This document shows positions 63,559-64,000 of a DNA stretch of 64,000 nucleotides, piece by piece. Where the stretch lies: contig NZ_MVOL01000003.1 in the NCBI RefSeq assembly GCF_002018875.1, positions 496,001 through 560,000 on the forward strand, in the 5' to 3' direction. How positions within the stretch are numbered: the first letter of the stretch is position 1; every line of letters starts with the position of its first letter. Both the position numbers and the translations under genes were made by a program. The notes beneath the pieces were generated by a model. The model made no database searches and was not told where the DNA came from. It worked only from the letters and a program-made list of their open reading frames with translations. Source of the DNA: Pseudomonas sp. MF4836 (GTDB taxonomy: Bacteria; Pseudomonadota; Gammaproteobacteria; Pseudomonadales; Pseudomonadaceae).

Positions 63559-64000
63559 CGGAACAGGAATTGCTGGGCCCGCGGGCCTATGGCCAGGCGT
63601 TGGGCAGCGCGGTGCTGAAAGCCAGCGCCGAGGATTTCCAGGTCGACGAAGTGCTGGATATTCCGCTGACGGGTGAAGGCGAGCATCTGTGGTTGTGGGT
63701 GGAAAAGCGTGGCCTGAACACCGAAGAGGCGGCCCGGCGGATTGCCAAGGCGGCGGGTGTGCCTTTGCGCACCGTCAGCTATGCCGGCCTCAAGGATCGC
63801 CAGGCGCTGACCCGGCAGTGGTTTAGCGTGCAGTTGCCCGGCAAGGCCGACCCCGATCTTGCCGCGGCGGAAAACGACACCCTGAAGATCCTCAAGGCCG
63901 CCCGCCACAAACGCAAGCTGCAACGCGGTGCCCATGCCGCCAATGGCTTTACCCTGCGTCTGACCCAGCTCAAGGCCGACCAGGCCGCTATCGACGAGCG
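63555..64000 (+). CDS. truD: tRNA pseudouridine(13) synthase TruD, N-terminal part (cut by right edge)
   Basis: The frame opens with ATG at 63555, overlapping the ispF stop (ATGA), and stays open to the window end, giving about 148 residues. TruD makes pseudouridine 13 in tRNA-Glu. [39 protein letters not shown] and the catalytic Asp81 in [16 protein letters not shown] identify it, then the forefinger-like [17 protein letters not shown] segment. The rest lies outside the window. Confidence 0.95.
   Translation, partial: MTEQELLGPRAYGQALGSAVLKASAEDFQVDEVLDIPLTGEGEHLWLWVEKRGLNTEEAARRIAKAAGVPLRTVSYAGLKDRQALTRQWFSVQLPGKADPDLAAAENDTLKILKAARHKRKLQRGAHAANGFTLRLTQLKADQAAIDE

Overview
The window reads as a stretch of core chromosome from a Pseudomonas, most likely of the P. 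fluorescens lineage. The protein sequences, the gene order (ppc-adk-tsaB ... plsB ... map/rpsB-tsf-pyrH-frr-uppS-cdsA-dxr-rseP-bamA-skp-lpxD-fabZ-lpxA-lpxB-rnhB-dnaE-accA-tilS-pyrG-kdsA-eno-ftsB-ispD ... ispF-truD) and the short REP-type palindromes all fit. Almost every base is coding. I see no tRNA, rRNA, CRISPR array, insertion sequence, prophage or integration site. Only one gene-free stretch exceeds 300 bases (33258-33663, the divergent map/rpsB control region). The first gene (ppc) and the last (truD) are cut by the window edges.

Layout. 1-8 kb: end of ppc, adk, tsaB, then a Pseudomonas accessory-core string of little-studied genes (101-aa unknown, DUF72, an isocitrate lyase/PEP mutase-like enzyme, an extensin-like protein, a 206-aa protein with an internal duplication) and rsmJ. 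7.8-12.7 kb: a TetR regulator divergent from a two-gene RND efflux pump resembling MexJK. 12.8-16.5 kb, minus strand: plsB, a YbaY-like lipoprotein and a DUF4197 protein. 16.7-22.2 kb: a cold-shock gene, an unknown 125-aa gene, rlmA, dapE and an NdvB-type GH17-GT2 glucan synthase; as I remember it, this block lies elsewhere in P. aeruginosa PAO1 (around PA1159-PA1163). 22.4-26.5 kb: tcdA facing csdA-csdE, then an ArsC/Spx-like gene with dapD. 26.8-33.3 kb: a CPA1 Na+/H+ antiporter facing the map-glnD-dapC operon. 33.7-59.8 kb, plus strand: translation, nucleotide, isoprenoid, outer-membrane, lipid A, replication and glycolysis genes with several 1- to 4-base start/stop overlaps. 59.8-64 kb: a formaldehyde detoxification module (LysR regulator, adhC, fghA) sitting between ispD and ispF-truD.

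Themes. All three enzymes specific to the succinylase route to diaminopimelate (dapC, dapD, dapE) lie within about 11.5 kb. The envelope genes form one long run: undecaprenyl-PP and CDP-diglyceride synthesis, MEP-pathway dxr, site-2 protease, BamA, Skp, and lipid A steps LpxD/FabZ/LpxA/LpxB, with KdsA further on. Two parts of one tRNA modification route are present: TsaB (t6A) and TcdA (cyclic t6A), the latter beside its sulfur-relay partners CsdA/CsdE.

I found no clearly new multi-gene system. The observations most worth a second look are small: the duplicated 42-residue module in the 206-aa protein, candidate operators in three divergent regions, promoter elements lying inside or against terminator hairpins before tsaB, dnaE and ispF, a REP element supplying the csdE stop codon, and the relocated 16.7-22.2 kb block. 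Functions are assigned from recognisable motifs and family knowledge; no database search was run.
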